Assembly: GCA_910589415.1 (NCBI GenBank)
Contig: OU342637.1
Coordinates: 26,821,162-26,885,161 of the forward strand
Direction: 5' to 3'
Length of the DNA stretch: 64,000 nucleotides
Source of the DNA: Malachius bipustulatus
Lineage: Eukaryota > Arthropoda > Insecta > Coleoptera > Melyridae
The position numbers and the translations under genes are program-made. How positions within the stretch are numbered: position 1 is the first letter of the stretch; every line of letters starts with the position of its first letter. This document shows, piece after piece, positions 1 through 11,743 of this stretch. The notes beneath the pieces were generated by a model. The model worked only from the letters and a program-made list of their open reading frames with translations, was not told the origin of the DNA and made no database searches.

Positions 1-2210
1 GCACCGTGAAGACATTTAGAGCATTTTTGTATTAAGATTTTTTACTCAAAATAGTCCAAGGAAGGTCGCCACGTGTAGCTCTTACACTCATACCTGGACA
101 CCATGTATACGAAAAGTATGAATGTCAGCAAAGAGGTTTGATCAGCTACCAGGGCCGGTGTGACCTACCACCTTTAACAATTACCAGAACGATTACCTGA
201 TTTCATCATTCTCTGGAAATCCACCGTTAAGCAACTGATTAAATCTTGCGATTCGAGACCTTGATAATTCTTTCCCTGGAGTAGATATTAAATACCTGGA
301 GCACTCATTGATTCTAACAAATTCCGCAGAATTTCCAATAACATATATTAAGGAAGACCCTAAATACAGCTTACTTATGAACAAAGAGAAATGCGAAATC
401 TCTACATGTATCAGAGAGACGCTGGCCCATCAAAGTAGGGACTGTTGGCGTATAAACGCATTTGAAATATTCTAGCGGACGGTCTTAAGGACATTTCGAC
501 CAACATTTTGACGTCCCAATATTTATCTTCAAAGACTTGTTATTCAGAGAGCGGTCTGTGGCCAAAGACCAGAGAAATATGCTCCTGACTTATTATTACT
601 TCAATTCGTATTCTATACAAAATCATACGGTGACCTTTGATGATGCCTGGCTGCCCGCCTTAGATTTGGAATACGCCTCGAAGTGGACGAGTCAGAACAA
701 TAAGAAGCTTTTATAAGTTAGTTGAAGCTGCCCTTATAACTGTCCCTATATGTAAAATGGATATTCTTGAGAAGTTAAATAAAATTTCTTGTCTCTTTGG
801 ATTTCTATTTGTTTCTTTGTCTGCTTAAATCTTGCAATCGATTTTAAACCTCCCTCAAGAGCTAGACACTTGAAATACTAACTCGCTTACTTGTCTTTCT
901 GTTTATCTGCTCGGCCTAAATTTTTCAAGAGCGCGTGGGCGGAGCCAGATACAGAGGATGTGGAAGTGCTTCAACTTGAATTTTACACATCTCTGTCATG
1001 GTTACTAGGACTAAAAATATGTTAAAATCTGTAACGCCTACGTTCACGCGTCAACGTACGGTTGTTGCCCGGGTATAAACCGCCAGGAGGTGTTTTAATT
1101 AAACAAACAATTTTTTCGTCATAATTCTTATTCAAAAACATCGCTGTTAAAAGTGATGACGAATGAATGTAAAATGCCCTGGTTAATTATCGAGCGCATT
1201 CAACAACACTAGAGCTCAACAACCACAAAACTGACGAAGTTTTCGAACTTCGTAATTACAAATCAACAACCAATCAATTATTAGTTTTACGGTTTGCAGA
1301 TACCTCGAATTGTATTATAAAACAGATTTTATAACTAATTCTAAATATCGTAAAATCATATAAACAGGCAAATGAACAGGGCAAGGACAGTGGTAACGCA
1401 TAATAATAGGTAAATATACATACATCCACCAAAGTTGATTAATCACAACAAGATTAAACTGTTATTTTGCCATAGGTATACAAACCAGATCCTGGTCCTT
1501 ACTCGGGTTCTATATAAAGCGGGCAGCGTCAATACAAGTAATTTAGTTGCACCGGACCTTTGATTTAGAGAGTGTATAATAAGCTGGTGGCGCATAATTT
1601 TAATTAAATCCTCCCGTCAGTTGGCAATTTATTAATGTAGAAGGTCCAGTGTTTACATCACTAGATTGGCAGCTGGCTTCTAATGTTGATTGATGGCCGT
1701 TTGATGGCCGGACGCACTGCTCTGTCCAGCTTTCCAACACATAAATGTCGAATTAAAATCAACCCCGATTTACATATTGTTTGTCTTTATGGTAAACTAC
1801 CGACATTAATCAAGCCACGAGCAGGAGCGATCGACTCTCGTGCCCGGAAGAGAACGGGCAAAGCGGAGGGAGAGTTTTATATCGGTGTTGGGGAATTTCG
1901 CGGATCGCCAGTTAGGAGGCTTTTAATCTTGGTTATTTATTGTTAGATCGGGTGTTATTTGTTAACTGATTTTTTTACATCAATACTTATCTCGATTACA
2001 TTACATTGTGTGTAAAATGTGCAGACTTTTTTTTAGTAGAACCTATCCACGTTTTTGGTACCTACCACGAATCCAAAGTTTACCGTTGCCAAAAAATCCT
2101 TTTAGATAAAAAAATAGAATTTGTCGCCAGTTTGACACCTCCACTGCGCCTGAAGTTCTATTGTGGCTCACATCCAGTCTTGCTACATTAACTTCATCAA
2201 GTCAGTCTTT
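1..2210. other. Non-coding stretch, no gene recognised
   Basis: This is AT-rich sequence with only short chance open frames. The longest, at 1683-1946 (+), has no recognisable domain and unremarkable composition. No exon of the alkaline phosphatase gene was recognised here. If that gene's 5' exons lie upstream of the window, this stretch is intronic. Confidence 0.5.
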
Positions 2211-3219
2211 GAGGAAAAAGCGGGACGCTGGCATAGGATGTGTTTTGCAGTTTCGTCATCCTCCAAGCATATGCGGCATTCAACGCTGATCGCTCAACCC
2301 ATCCTGTGCAGATGATAGTATAAAAAACTGCAGTACCCAGTATATATGCCTTTTAAGGCTCTCTATTCTTTCTGGTAAGCTCCAGTAGTTTGTTAAGTTT
2401 TTCCAGAGCGGGAAGACTTCCCTTTCAGCCCAGTTACGTATTGCTGTTTTGGCAATATTCGGTGATAAACCAAATGCTGGTTCTGGTCCGATACATTTGG
2501 ATTCGGCACTTTTCCTAGCCCGAGAGTCGGCAAGTTTGTTCTCTCCATATCCATGATATCCGGATATGGGGAGATATTCCACCACCCGGAATCCAGATCA
2601 GATTTTCGTAGCTCCTTACTAGAGCTTTCCGAGTTAGTTAACAGTTTCGGACCAACTGGAACTTGCAGCGGCTGGAGCTAAGGACTTTAAAGCCACATGG
2701 AAGTCGAAAAATATTTTTATTGATCCGAGTTGGTAGTGCATCTTTTCCTCGCCCAGGAGCGAGAATACTCTCTTCTACGCCCCAACTGCAGTTCTTGTGA
2801 ATGTCTTAGATCCATCGGTGAACCATCAGAAATTTGCTGTCAGTAGTATTTTTTTGTTAACCTCCCTCACGTTTCTTTCCGTGAGAAGGAGTGAGGAGGA
2901 GGTTTTAATAACCTGCTTATGTCCAAGTTATAAGCCTTCGGCAAGCTTCTTGTCATCTCTAGCACTCTATATCTGGCCTTTATCTCTATCTATAAGCGGT
3001 ATTGGCATGCGTAATCGTAGGTCTGACGACCATTACATTGAGCCAGTAAATTTGTTTGGGTCCAATTCCCCATGCATGTTTTGCCACAGATTCTTTTACA
3101 CGCCCCCAAGGAGAGTTTGGCTCTGTGTATAACTTTTTCCAATTCCGTTCATCATATTCAATACCTAACTCATGAGTATAATAAGGACGTCGACACTCTT
3201 TAGTGAGAAAATGTCCCAA
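2211..3219 (-). pseudogene. LINE relic: RT thumb, RNase H and C-terminal knuckle
   Basis: This is a decayed 3' part of a non-LTR retrotransposon read on the minus strand, with stops and frameshifts throughout. From high to low coordinates: the thumb/connection region just after the RT fold (3219-2986, with WGIGPKQIYWLNVMVVRPTI, where related elements read WGLKPK..HW.Y..VVRPI.TY); an RNase H start around 2815 (WFTDGSK); the RNase H end (2585-2430, with ENKLADSRARKSAES, then GPEPAFG and IRNWAERE); and a cysteine-histidine knuckle CX2CX8HX2C (CRICLEDDETAKHILC) at about 2233-2276. The knuckle is one frame off from the RNase H piece. An RNase H domain after the RT and a terminal knuckle are features of I-group and some Jockey-group LINEs. 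The polymerase core (YXDD) is absent, so the copy is dead. Clade assignment is inference. Confidence 0.8.
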
Positions 3220-6200
3220 AGGCCAAAGACAAACCTCTTAAATGATTTTATATTATTTTTATTGGAAGAAGAGGATTATTGACATAAGTTTGGAGAAGTT
3301 ATGATGCTGAGTATGTTGCGCAGACACGTTTTGTTTATTAGATTTTTAGTTCACCTCTATTAAGTGCAAGTATAGACCGGAATGAGAATTCTGTGTAGCA
3401 GCACCGTCTTTTACATAATTGTGTGGCTAAGCCAGAACATAGAGACTTTTGGTAATTGTATTCCCAATTGGAGAAAAAAATAATTCAAAATCACCACAAT
3501 AAAACGTACATTTTTGCTAAAAAATGAGGCAACAAATATTATTATGATCGATAAACAGAGACATCACGTTATTAGGCCAGCGAATAGCGTGCGCGGCGAA
3601 TTTTATAACGTGCTTAGGAATTTTCTGATTCCAATTATTCAAGTACTGACTGCGGAAAAAATTCACTTGTGCCATTTTCATTGCCAGAATGTAATTTCTA
3701 ATTATGTACGTGAAGTAAAGATGTGACTGCGGAGAAAATTTCGATTTTGAAACTTGACCAAGAAAAGTTGATTTGGGAACAAGCTAAGAAACCAGAATCC
3801 ACTGGTGTTAAGAAGTTCAAACAGAAGAGTCGGAGCTATAACCGTGCTCGACGCTTTGGAAATAAGGGCATGAGTCTCATGAAACAACTAGTGCTTAATT
3901 CTTCAACGAGTAAAAAGTAAAAAAAAAAAATTGGAAGACTTATTTCGCCACAACGTTGATATTGCAATGAAAACCGCACTTTAACTGCGTTTTCTAATTT
4001 TTCCTCAAGCCCTTAACGATTTCCAATAATTATATAACAATAATAATAATAGACCAAATCTTATTATGTCGCTTATAAAATTATTTCTTACCATGCCAAC
4101 CAGGTAGTTCTATTTTAACGTGGAGTTTAGAAAACTAAATTTGTAAGAGCACCTTCTTCGCAAATTTCCAATAACTAGTCTAGTGCTATTCTAAACTCCG
4201 TATAAAGGATGCAAAGAAGTCGCTGAGGGAAACTTAAAGTTCTGCTGCAAGTTTACCAACGAGACGAACAATGTGACGAGTAGACAAAACTAACTCAATA
4301 ATCTACATTGTAGAACTTTGGACTTTCTATAGACGATTGCAAAAATTTACACTGAAAGCACTAGGTATAGGTACTCAAGTTTCGTTAAACGAATATTAAA
4401 AAGTCATTCATTTAATTGTTTATCGATCTTGAAGTATTAAACTTTCCATAAAATTACAGGAACTTGCTATATAGCCATAAATTCTATAGCATTCACGAAT
4501 ATGTTTCATAAAGCTTAAAGTGAAAATAGTGATTTGCCTTTTTTATGCCAGCTAAAGCTTTTCTGTAATCCACAAAGAGAAAAGCCTGAAAATCGTATCG
4601 ACAAAAAAACACTTGTGATGCATGAACATGATCTATCGAGTCAATGATAAAAAACCTTTGACAAGGTGAATCGGGAAAATAATACATTGAAAGAAAACTC
4701 CCAGAATCCGATTTTGCGGGTCGAGATTTGCAGAAGAGTTTTCTTTTATTTGTCTGTGCTTAAAATTGATTTGCTTTAAAAAAGTTGTGATATCAAGTAT
4801 AAAATCGATGGTCCTGATGGCGGTTCTTCTACGAACTGTGCTACATATACGATCTAAGTACTAAAAGACGTTTTCTTGTGCAGAGTTTTCTTCTATTTAT
4901 CTACTTGACTTATAAATGATCACTAGACCTTCGTGGCTATGTTGTCATTGGGCTAGACTTATTAAATTTTCATTGAAAATGTTCTTGTTGTGAAAATTGA
5001 AAATTGTGATTTCCTTTTTTTGTTTATAATCCATAAATCGCTCACTACAAACTTCAACTTCTATAAAAATTATTCCTATTGAATTTTCTCAGACAATCGG
5101 AGGCTACTACGGGTATAACCGGAAATGATAAAGAGTAGAAAATATTTCAGAAAGAGAGAGTATAATTTTCATTTAATATGCTTGAGTGGTAATTTGCAGA
5201 ATTGTCTTTATTATTTTCTAATTAAAAAAAAAAACAAGTATGTAAGTTGAGTTTTTTGGCCAAAAAATGTGGTACCTAAGAGTTTGCTTTGCGGCAGTTA
5301 ACTATCTATAACTTCTTCCGCGAAGTCTTTGTTATTTTTTTGATGACTGCCGAGACATGTTTTTATATTATTCAACTTTAAAGATGAATCAAACGGAAAC
5401 TCTCAGAGCACACAAATCCCTTATTACGTCTAATTTTCTCTTTTCCTGCTTCTTTAACTTCTCTCAGATCAATCACCGTTACTAAAAAGTCTTAAATTGA
5501 TTTCCTTACATATCGAAACTGCTTTTGGTGTGAACATCTTGAAAGAGTTCCAGTAATGAAAAAAATTCCTTTGAGTATTCCAGCAAGATAACAAAATAAT
5601 TTTTTCAAAGGGTTTTTGAGGCTTTTCCTTCTGACATATTATACCTAAGTAAAGTAGATACTAAAAATTCTCTATCTGAGCGCTGTACTTAGATGTAGGT
5701 ATATGATGTTTGAAAAAATAACTCATAAAAAGGAAGATGTAAAGTGCAAAGTGTACTTCCAGACAACATCTGAATATATCCCTGGATATAAAGGCGTAGA
5801 TTTATAGGTTTTTATAATCCAAAGAATTCAATTTACATAGTGTTATATCTCAACGTGTACCTGTGCAAGGTACACCTAAAGCGTAAACCTTGTACCTCTG
5901 AAATCCTTTTTCGGCTATCTCCCAACACTTCGAAGAGGGATTTATGTTTTCCCAACCTACTAGTATTCATTTTATGTTTCCAGGACGCATTGTGAGGCTT
6001 AATGTATCACGATGTGTGAGTAAAGTTGTCGACAGGTATCTTCAGTTTGTCCCGTTTTATGACGAGTATATAAGATCTCTTTTACATATTTTCCTTTCAA
6101 ACCTATTCGTGCGTATTCAAGATCAATTAAATGTTATCAGGTTGTTTTATCATATTAGGAATTAAACTTTTTTTAATAATCTCTCTTGCAGGAATAAGTA

Positions 6201-6968
6201 ACTAGATACCAAATGTAGCAAAACTTGAATCTCATGTCCTTTGATGTAAAAGATAAAAATCCGGATTAATTTAAAATCCACCAAGGCAGGTTTCACCGCG
6301 CTTTGACTGCACACCATAAAAGCCCACTTTTTCTTACAAACGGCCGGATTGAGGTTTCCTTTTAAGAGAAGAAGGGGCCGGGATGATTTTCACCATTGCT
6401 AAGCGAGTGGAAACATTACACTAATGAGAATTTCTTTCCGGGTGTTAGCACATCTGCGATTCTGAATCGCTGACGTGTCTTAGAGAGAGAGAGAGAGGAT
6501 TCAGGTGAGAGTTTATACTTCTTGGATGCAAAGTTGGCTCGCCGTACTTATGGTGCACATTATGCGGTAATGGAAGGGAAGTGATAATGACCGCATTTTT
6601 AATGAAAGGACGAATCACAAACGCTCAAATGAGCCCAAGCCCAAAAAAGCTTTCTTTTCTTTATTATTATGTTTATACATAATTTTATACAGGTTTCGGT
6701 ATTTGTAGCTTGTTATGATTTGATGTAACGGTGAAATCTTCTAGCGAGTGAAAATAGGATACGACGGGGCACACTTTAAGCCAATATGGGTTATTACACC
6801 CTACTTCATGGCGACTCCCTGCCAAAAGGTAACAGGATTTGTGATCGTATTTTCAGGAAATGGAATTTGTCTGGAAATAAAAGTGGGGAATACAAATGGT
6901 TCAAATATTAGAAAGGTGGGGGGGGGCACATAAGTAAGAATTTTTTTTGAAATTTTGAACACCAGTCG
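3220..6968. other. Non-coding stretch with small ORFs and short AG repeat
   Basis: No gene was recognised in 3.7 kb. It contains a short AG microsatellite near 6484-6499 and a 65-codon open frame at 3723-3920, listed separately. The remaining open frames are short, AT-rich and unconvincing. Confidence 0.5.
3723..3920 (+). other. Small lysine/arginine-rich ORF followed by an A-run
   Basis: The 65-codon frame is strongly basic in its second half (VKKFKQKSRSYNRARRFGNK) and stops directly before a run of about eleven A residues. A basic C-terminus ending in a stop next to poly(A) could be the tail of a retrocopied mRNA, or could be chance in AT-rich DNA. I do not recognise the protein family. 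No start context or upstream exon supports it as a real gene. Confidence 0.15.
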
Positions 6969-7745
6969 GCCGAACAATGGAAGACTGATGCGATTTTCAG
7001 TTAAAAATTAATTTTATTTTCCTACATAATCTCCCTTGATTTCAACACACTTGGTCCATCATTTCTCCAACATGAGTATTCCCGGAAATGAGAGTCTAGA
7101 AGGCTGCGAAAATATTCATCTACGGACCTCTAAACTTCTTCATTGGACGCTAATCGCTTCCCATTAACGAATTTCTCCTAGTTTAGGAACAGATAGAATT
7201 CTGAGGGTACCAAATCAGGAGAATACGGTTGATGAGGAAGGATTTCATGCTCCAAAATGCGCAGTTTCCCCATCGCCAATGCACCCTTTTACGCTTGTCC
7301 TGCTTTTGATCGGCATTCAGCAAATGCGGCCTCCATTTTGCGCAGAGATTTCGAATCCTCAATTCTTTGTGCATATCCCGATTCCCACAGCCTCAGCTTA
7401 GCTATCACATATGGTATTAGGTGAGACGAGGGATGATGAGGCGAGTGGAGGTGACTCGCCTCTCGTCCAATATCATCGCCTATTTTCGATAGTTTCGGTT
7501 TCGGATGCACTTTTTTGGTAATTGTGGTGGCGGTTTTTGGTCGTCCATCGCGTGGGTCATCTTCTAGGGACGTGGAATTACGTTTAAGTTCAGCTGCTCA
7601 CTTTTCAACGGTCTACAGGGAAGGAGTTGACTCCTCATAAACTTTTGTCAACTTCGGAAGGATTTCTTTAGACGTTAATCCATCCAAAACAGGAGGTTCA
7701 AATTTATCAAGAGGTCTGCTGCAAAAATTCACGTAAACGAACTAG
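6969..7745 (-). pseudogene. Mariner-family transposase, internally deleted
   Basis: This minus-strand relic keeps the conserved order of a mariner transposase but not its reading frame. The N-terminal DNA-binding part ends in EDDPRDGRPKTATT (about 7530-7570), the linker after the second helix-turn-helix. Then come HKELRIRNLCAKWRPHLLN (about 7310-7374), the motif before the catalytic core, and the third catalytic block HQPYSPDLVPSEFYLF (about 7190-7240) followed by NGKRLASNEEV. The stretch that should carry the first two catalytic aspartates is missing: QKQDKRKRVH leads almost directly into the third block. With stops, frameshifts and this deletion it cannot encode an active enzyme. The right orientation and motif spacing outside the gap make the family call firm. 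Exact inverted termini were not determined. Confidence 0.85.
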
Positions 7746-8405
7746 TTGAGAGAACAAGTTGAAACTTGTCATACAATTTCACCTTACCCTTATTCCGGCA
7801 CATAGGTGTGCCCGGATTTTTTTTTTCCATCCCTCAAGCTATGCAGAAACAGCTACCTCTGAATGATTCTTTAGAGCGTGACATTAGAAATTCGACTTTT
7901 CATTAGGATATAACGGCAGGTTCAGTCCAGACCTTGATGAGACTGCGCACTTCTCTATTTATTAGATTCAGACAGTGAGTGATTTGGAAAGCGTTAGCGC
8001 TGCAGGGAAAGGTTTTTCCCGATTGTTACTGCTCCTGTTCTCAGTTCAACACCAGGAGGCGCCAGGTACCACCAGGTGTGAAGATCGTGGAGTAATCTGG
8101 TTTCTGAGCTTACCCCATCGAAAAGGTGGCTCTATCTAATAAAAAGTTGTGAAAATCTATCACAATTCATCGCCAAATTGACGGAAGTGAATGCAGAATC
8201 GTGCATGGATGTCAAAAATGTACTAGTAATTTCTCATCAAGACTGTGGGGTGTGGCTCTTTAGCTTATTGAAAATTGAGGATCAACTACTTTTTACTTCG
8301 TTGTGGTTTATGCGATCAGCTGGTCACTCCCTTCACCGCTAGGGGACGTTTTGGATGTCCATAATACACGACTCTCCAAATGTTTCTGTTATTCGGCGAT
8401 GTATA
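7746..8405. other. Non-coding stretch between two mobile elements
   Basis: No gene or repeat was recognised in this 660 bp between the mariner relic and the fold-back element. It may contain the 5' terminus of the mariner copy, but I could not identify an inverted terminal repeat. Confidence 0.4.
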
Positions 8406-9294
8406 CAGGGTGTCCCAGCTTATTCGAAGCGGTCTCTGTAGGCCAAAAGATGAACTTTTTCCAAAAATTTTTTGCAAAATCAAGTACAGAATCACAATGG
8501 CCATAATTTAAAATTATTTTGGAGTATACAGAGTGTCCCATATGACAGTGGCATATCAAAGTTATGTTTTTTTAAATGGAATGCTCCTATGTTATTGCAT
8601 TTTTAGATTGTCTGAGAAGAGAAAATAAGATTGGCTTTTACAGTTGGTGTTTAAATTCAGAAATTTTTGAGTTATAAACAAGTGAAAATCGTCATTTTTC
8701 AAGTTCAAGGCCCTGTACAATGAAAACGGTTCAAGATAGAGAAAAACGGCTTACATGTCCCTATTTTAACTTTTCATGTGGATGGATGATGTGGAACTAT
8801 GATGTGGATGAAATGTTTATACAGGGTGATAAAAAATTTGAAAAATTCAGAGATTTCTCCACGCGTCGCCAAATAAAAAAATCAAAGAAAGTACAAAGGT
8901 TTCTATACCATAGGATAGTACATAAAAAGTTAAAATAGGGACATGTAAGCCGTTTTTCTCTATCTTGAGCCGTTTTCGTTGTACAGGGCCTTGAACTTGA
9001 AAAATGACGATTTTCACTTGTTTATAACTCAAAAACTTCTGAATTTAGACAATAACTGTAAAAGCCAATCTTATTTCCTCTTCTCAGACAATCTAAAAAT
9101 GCAATAACATAGGAGCATTCCATTTAAAAAAAACATAACTTTGATATGCCACTCTCATATGGGACACTCTGTATACTCCAAAATAATTTTAGATTATAGC
9201 GATTGTGATTCTGTACTTGAATTTTCAAAAAAAATTTTGAAAAAGTCCATCGTTTGGCCTACAGAGACCGCTTCGAATAAGCTGGGACACCCTG
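8406..9294. mobile_element. Fold-back element with nested CAGGGTGTCCC-like ends
   Basis: The element begins CAGGGTGTCCCAGCTTATTC and ends with its inverse, both flanked by TA. Arms of roughly 370 bp pair across a spacer of about 145 bp (about 8780-8925), with only scattered mismatches. Inside the outer ends a second inverted pair starts TA-CAGAGTGTCCCATATG (8529) and ends symmetrically at 9171, and a third single motif TATACAGGGTGATAAA lies at 8818 in the spacer. The flanking TA matches Tc1/mariner-type insertion, which another element in this window (40998-41635) shows directly. No transposase is encoded, so it is non-autonomous. Short open frames in the arms mirror each other and are not genes. 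Confidence 0.85.
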
Positions 9295-10948
9295 TATATC
9301 CGACAAAGGATGCTGAAATTGTACAAATGTTGTTAGACCGCTTAGAAAGTAATGCGCATGTCTCGAAGCGTCATTTTACAGTTTTGTATCAAGTTGAAAA
9401 AAACCTATGGTCATTGGAATTAATTATTTCATAGTGCTTATTACAATAATTTATAAGTGCTATTAACAGTAGCATTAGCACGTGAGCTTATACATTTAAT
9501 TAAATATTACTTTATCATATCAAAGCAGTATACTCAATGGTTATCCCAAATATGCATCTAACTCTAACAACATTCACATAATGTAGCATTTGCAATGTTT
9601 AGCTATTTCCCATAGAATTCCCATTTAGCCTATTTGACAAACTAATATAAACTATTAGCAGTGAGAGAAGCTGTTTAGTGTAACGTAATTAGGACTTGCG
9701 TGACAAATGCATGACGTGAGCTTGCTATATTCTCACAGTTAAACTATACGACAATAATACAACTTTGGAAGCTAACTCGACGTGCAATCGTAGACAAACT
9801 CCAATAGAGCAAGGAAGTTATAATTGTGGGAAGTTAGTCATGTATGTATAATTTATTGTTTATATGGGGTTTACTGGTCTATTAGTCGTCCAGAAAGGGT
9901 TTTGTGTAATTAATAATTCAATATCCTGTTTGCTCTTGAGATGCATGTGCAATTTTGAAAAGAAATGAGACCAAACAGCTAGTCACGAGAAGAAAAATAA
10001 CCTAGCATAAATCGAATTTTTGCTCTAGTTACGACGTAACCTGACTACCTGAAAACTTTTAGGTAACGCGAGTATGTCACTTCTGGAGCCGTCGGGATGA
10101 GATTGAAAAAAAAAACTTTCAACAGACGTGAGCCCTGAACATTTTTAATTTAAACCGGATCGTTTCGGTGACAAACAGCACAAACAGCATTTAATTTAGC
10201 AACTTCGATGCTCATTTGCAGAAAGCTAGTAGACCGTGTTGACGTTCCCGAGCCGGCTGGTTAGGCTCGTCCCTAATGCAGTTCCTTACAACTCTTTCAA
10301 TCTGATTCTTGTTTCTTATTTGACACTAAAGAACAACTTCTATTTTTCTCATAATATGATGCTTCAACAAGGATTTCCATGAAGATATAACGAGACATAA
10401 TTTTTACTTTTAAGTTTTCTGAGATTATTAAACTTAGTTTAACACCATATAGACTGTCCTGTTTTCCTCTCGGTCCTTCCATCCACTGGTCCGTTTCTTT
10501 ATAAACTTCATTGCCCCAGAGTCGACCTCCAACCTAATTAATTCTCTGTCTAATAAAACTTTTGTCTTGCTACTTCTCTCGCAAGGATATCGACATTGTG
10601 ACAAAGTTAGATGACCCTCGTAACTTTCGCCGCTTGTAAATTGGAGAAATAAACATGTCAGATGAGAAAATAATGTCAACATTAATTATTGTTCTTTCAA
10701 ATAATGTTTTTTATTAACATAAGCTCTTCGCGTGAAATTTCTCATACTTTTGAGTATATTTATTCGTATCCTCTAAATTTAGCTGGGCACTTGTTCCTAT
10801 TCTTCCTCTTCCGCGTTTCCTTTACTTATCCTTTAAGTACCTATCTTTAGGTATTTCATAAAAATCGTAGCTCAATCTAAGTGTAAAAAATAACTTGTCT
10901 TTATGTTTGGTAGTTTTATTTTTCTTACAAAGTCGATGTCTTTTTCAG
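9295..10948. other. Presumed alkaline phosphatase intron, nothing recognised
   Basis: This sequence lies directly upstream of the first visible alkaline phosphatase exon. It ends in a pyrimidine-containing acceptor tract and CAG at 10946-10948. No other exon, RNA gene or mobile element could be identified. Confidence 0.5.
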
Positions 10949-11127
10949 GAAAATCGACAGGCATAGTTACAAATACAAGAATCACTCACGCGACTCCAGC
11001 GGCGCTCTACGGACACTCGCCTAGTCGTTACTGGGAGGATGACTCCAAAGTACCACCAGCTGCTCGGAAGTCCTGTAAGGACCTTGCAAGGCAGCTCATC
11101 GAAAATGATCCAGGAAGAAATATCAAC
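10949..11127 (+). CDS. Alkaline phosphatase, internal exon
   Basis: This exon encodes 59 complete codons plus the last two bases of a glycine codon split by the upstream intron (phase 1). The translation begins GKSTGIVTNTRITHATPAAL and continues YGHSPSRYWEDDSKVPPAAR. Alkaline phosphatases hydrolyse phosphate monoesters using two zinc ions and one magnesium. The TRITHATPA segment corresponds to the conserved TRVTHA(T/S)PA block, whose His and Thr/Ser lie in the magnesium site. The downstream part (ARKSCKDLARQLIE) matches the helix preceding the GGGR segment. The acceptor is TTTTTCAG and the donor is GTAAGT at 11128. The last codon, AAC, joins in phase 0 to the exon at 55187 to read NIN-VLLGGG, exactly as in the family. 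Insect members are usually secreted and membrane-anchored; that cannot be seen here because both protein ends are missing. Which paralogue this is cannot be told. Confidence 0.93.
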
Positions 11128-11685
11128 GTAAGTCATTTTGTGTACTCAGTAGAAATCTACTATTAGATGGTCGAAAAATATAATCAATTTCCTTTTTTTT
11201 TCAAAGCTTTTTCCGTCCTTCTTTTAAACAAATTTTTGTTTATTTATTTTTTATTCAATCAAAAACGATCAAAATTTTATTACATTTTTTTTTTTGCATT
11301 CAGTTCAATCTGACATTTTAAATCTAGCCACAGCGTAATACAGCGCTGTAGAGAGAAGGCTTTGGCGCGTAGAAAGAATCTACACCTGGGTCTTCACAAT
11401 GTTCAGTTTCTGGTAACCAAAAGACACCTGTTGCATGTCAGCCTATTCTGGGGACCTTACCCACCTTCCATTTTAATCAAATTTTTGGGTATACTTATTA
11501 TTATGGTTGTCGGTAGTCGTTATACCCCAGATTGAGAAAAAAATAGATCCATGAAGACCTAGATCTTTGTTTCTTCATTTTTTTCATAACATCCTTACAT
11601 TTGGAACTGGCACGGGTATGATAATAGTTGTTTGTCCTTTAGACGGTCTGTTTCTCGTAGAGGGCGTTGCAGGCAGAAGTTTTCT

Positions 11686-11743
11686 ATGGTAGTTACCTGT
11701 ATTACCGACTATAAGCGTCAGTGTCGGTAATACAGGTACCATA
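11686..11743. repeat. Short near-perfect hairpin
   Basis: A perfect 15-bp inverted pair, ACCTGTATTACCGAC at 11695-11709 and its complement at 11723-11737, encloses a 13-base loop. A further TATGGT/ACCATA pairing lies outside a small bulge. It could be a miniature mobile-element remnant or a structured RNA. The stem is perfect, but the sequence matches no microRNA I know. Confidence 0.6.
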
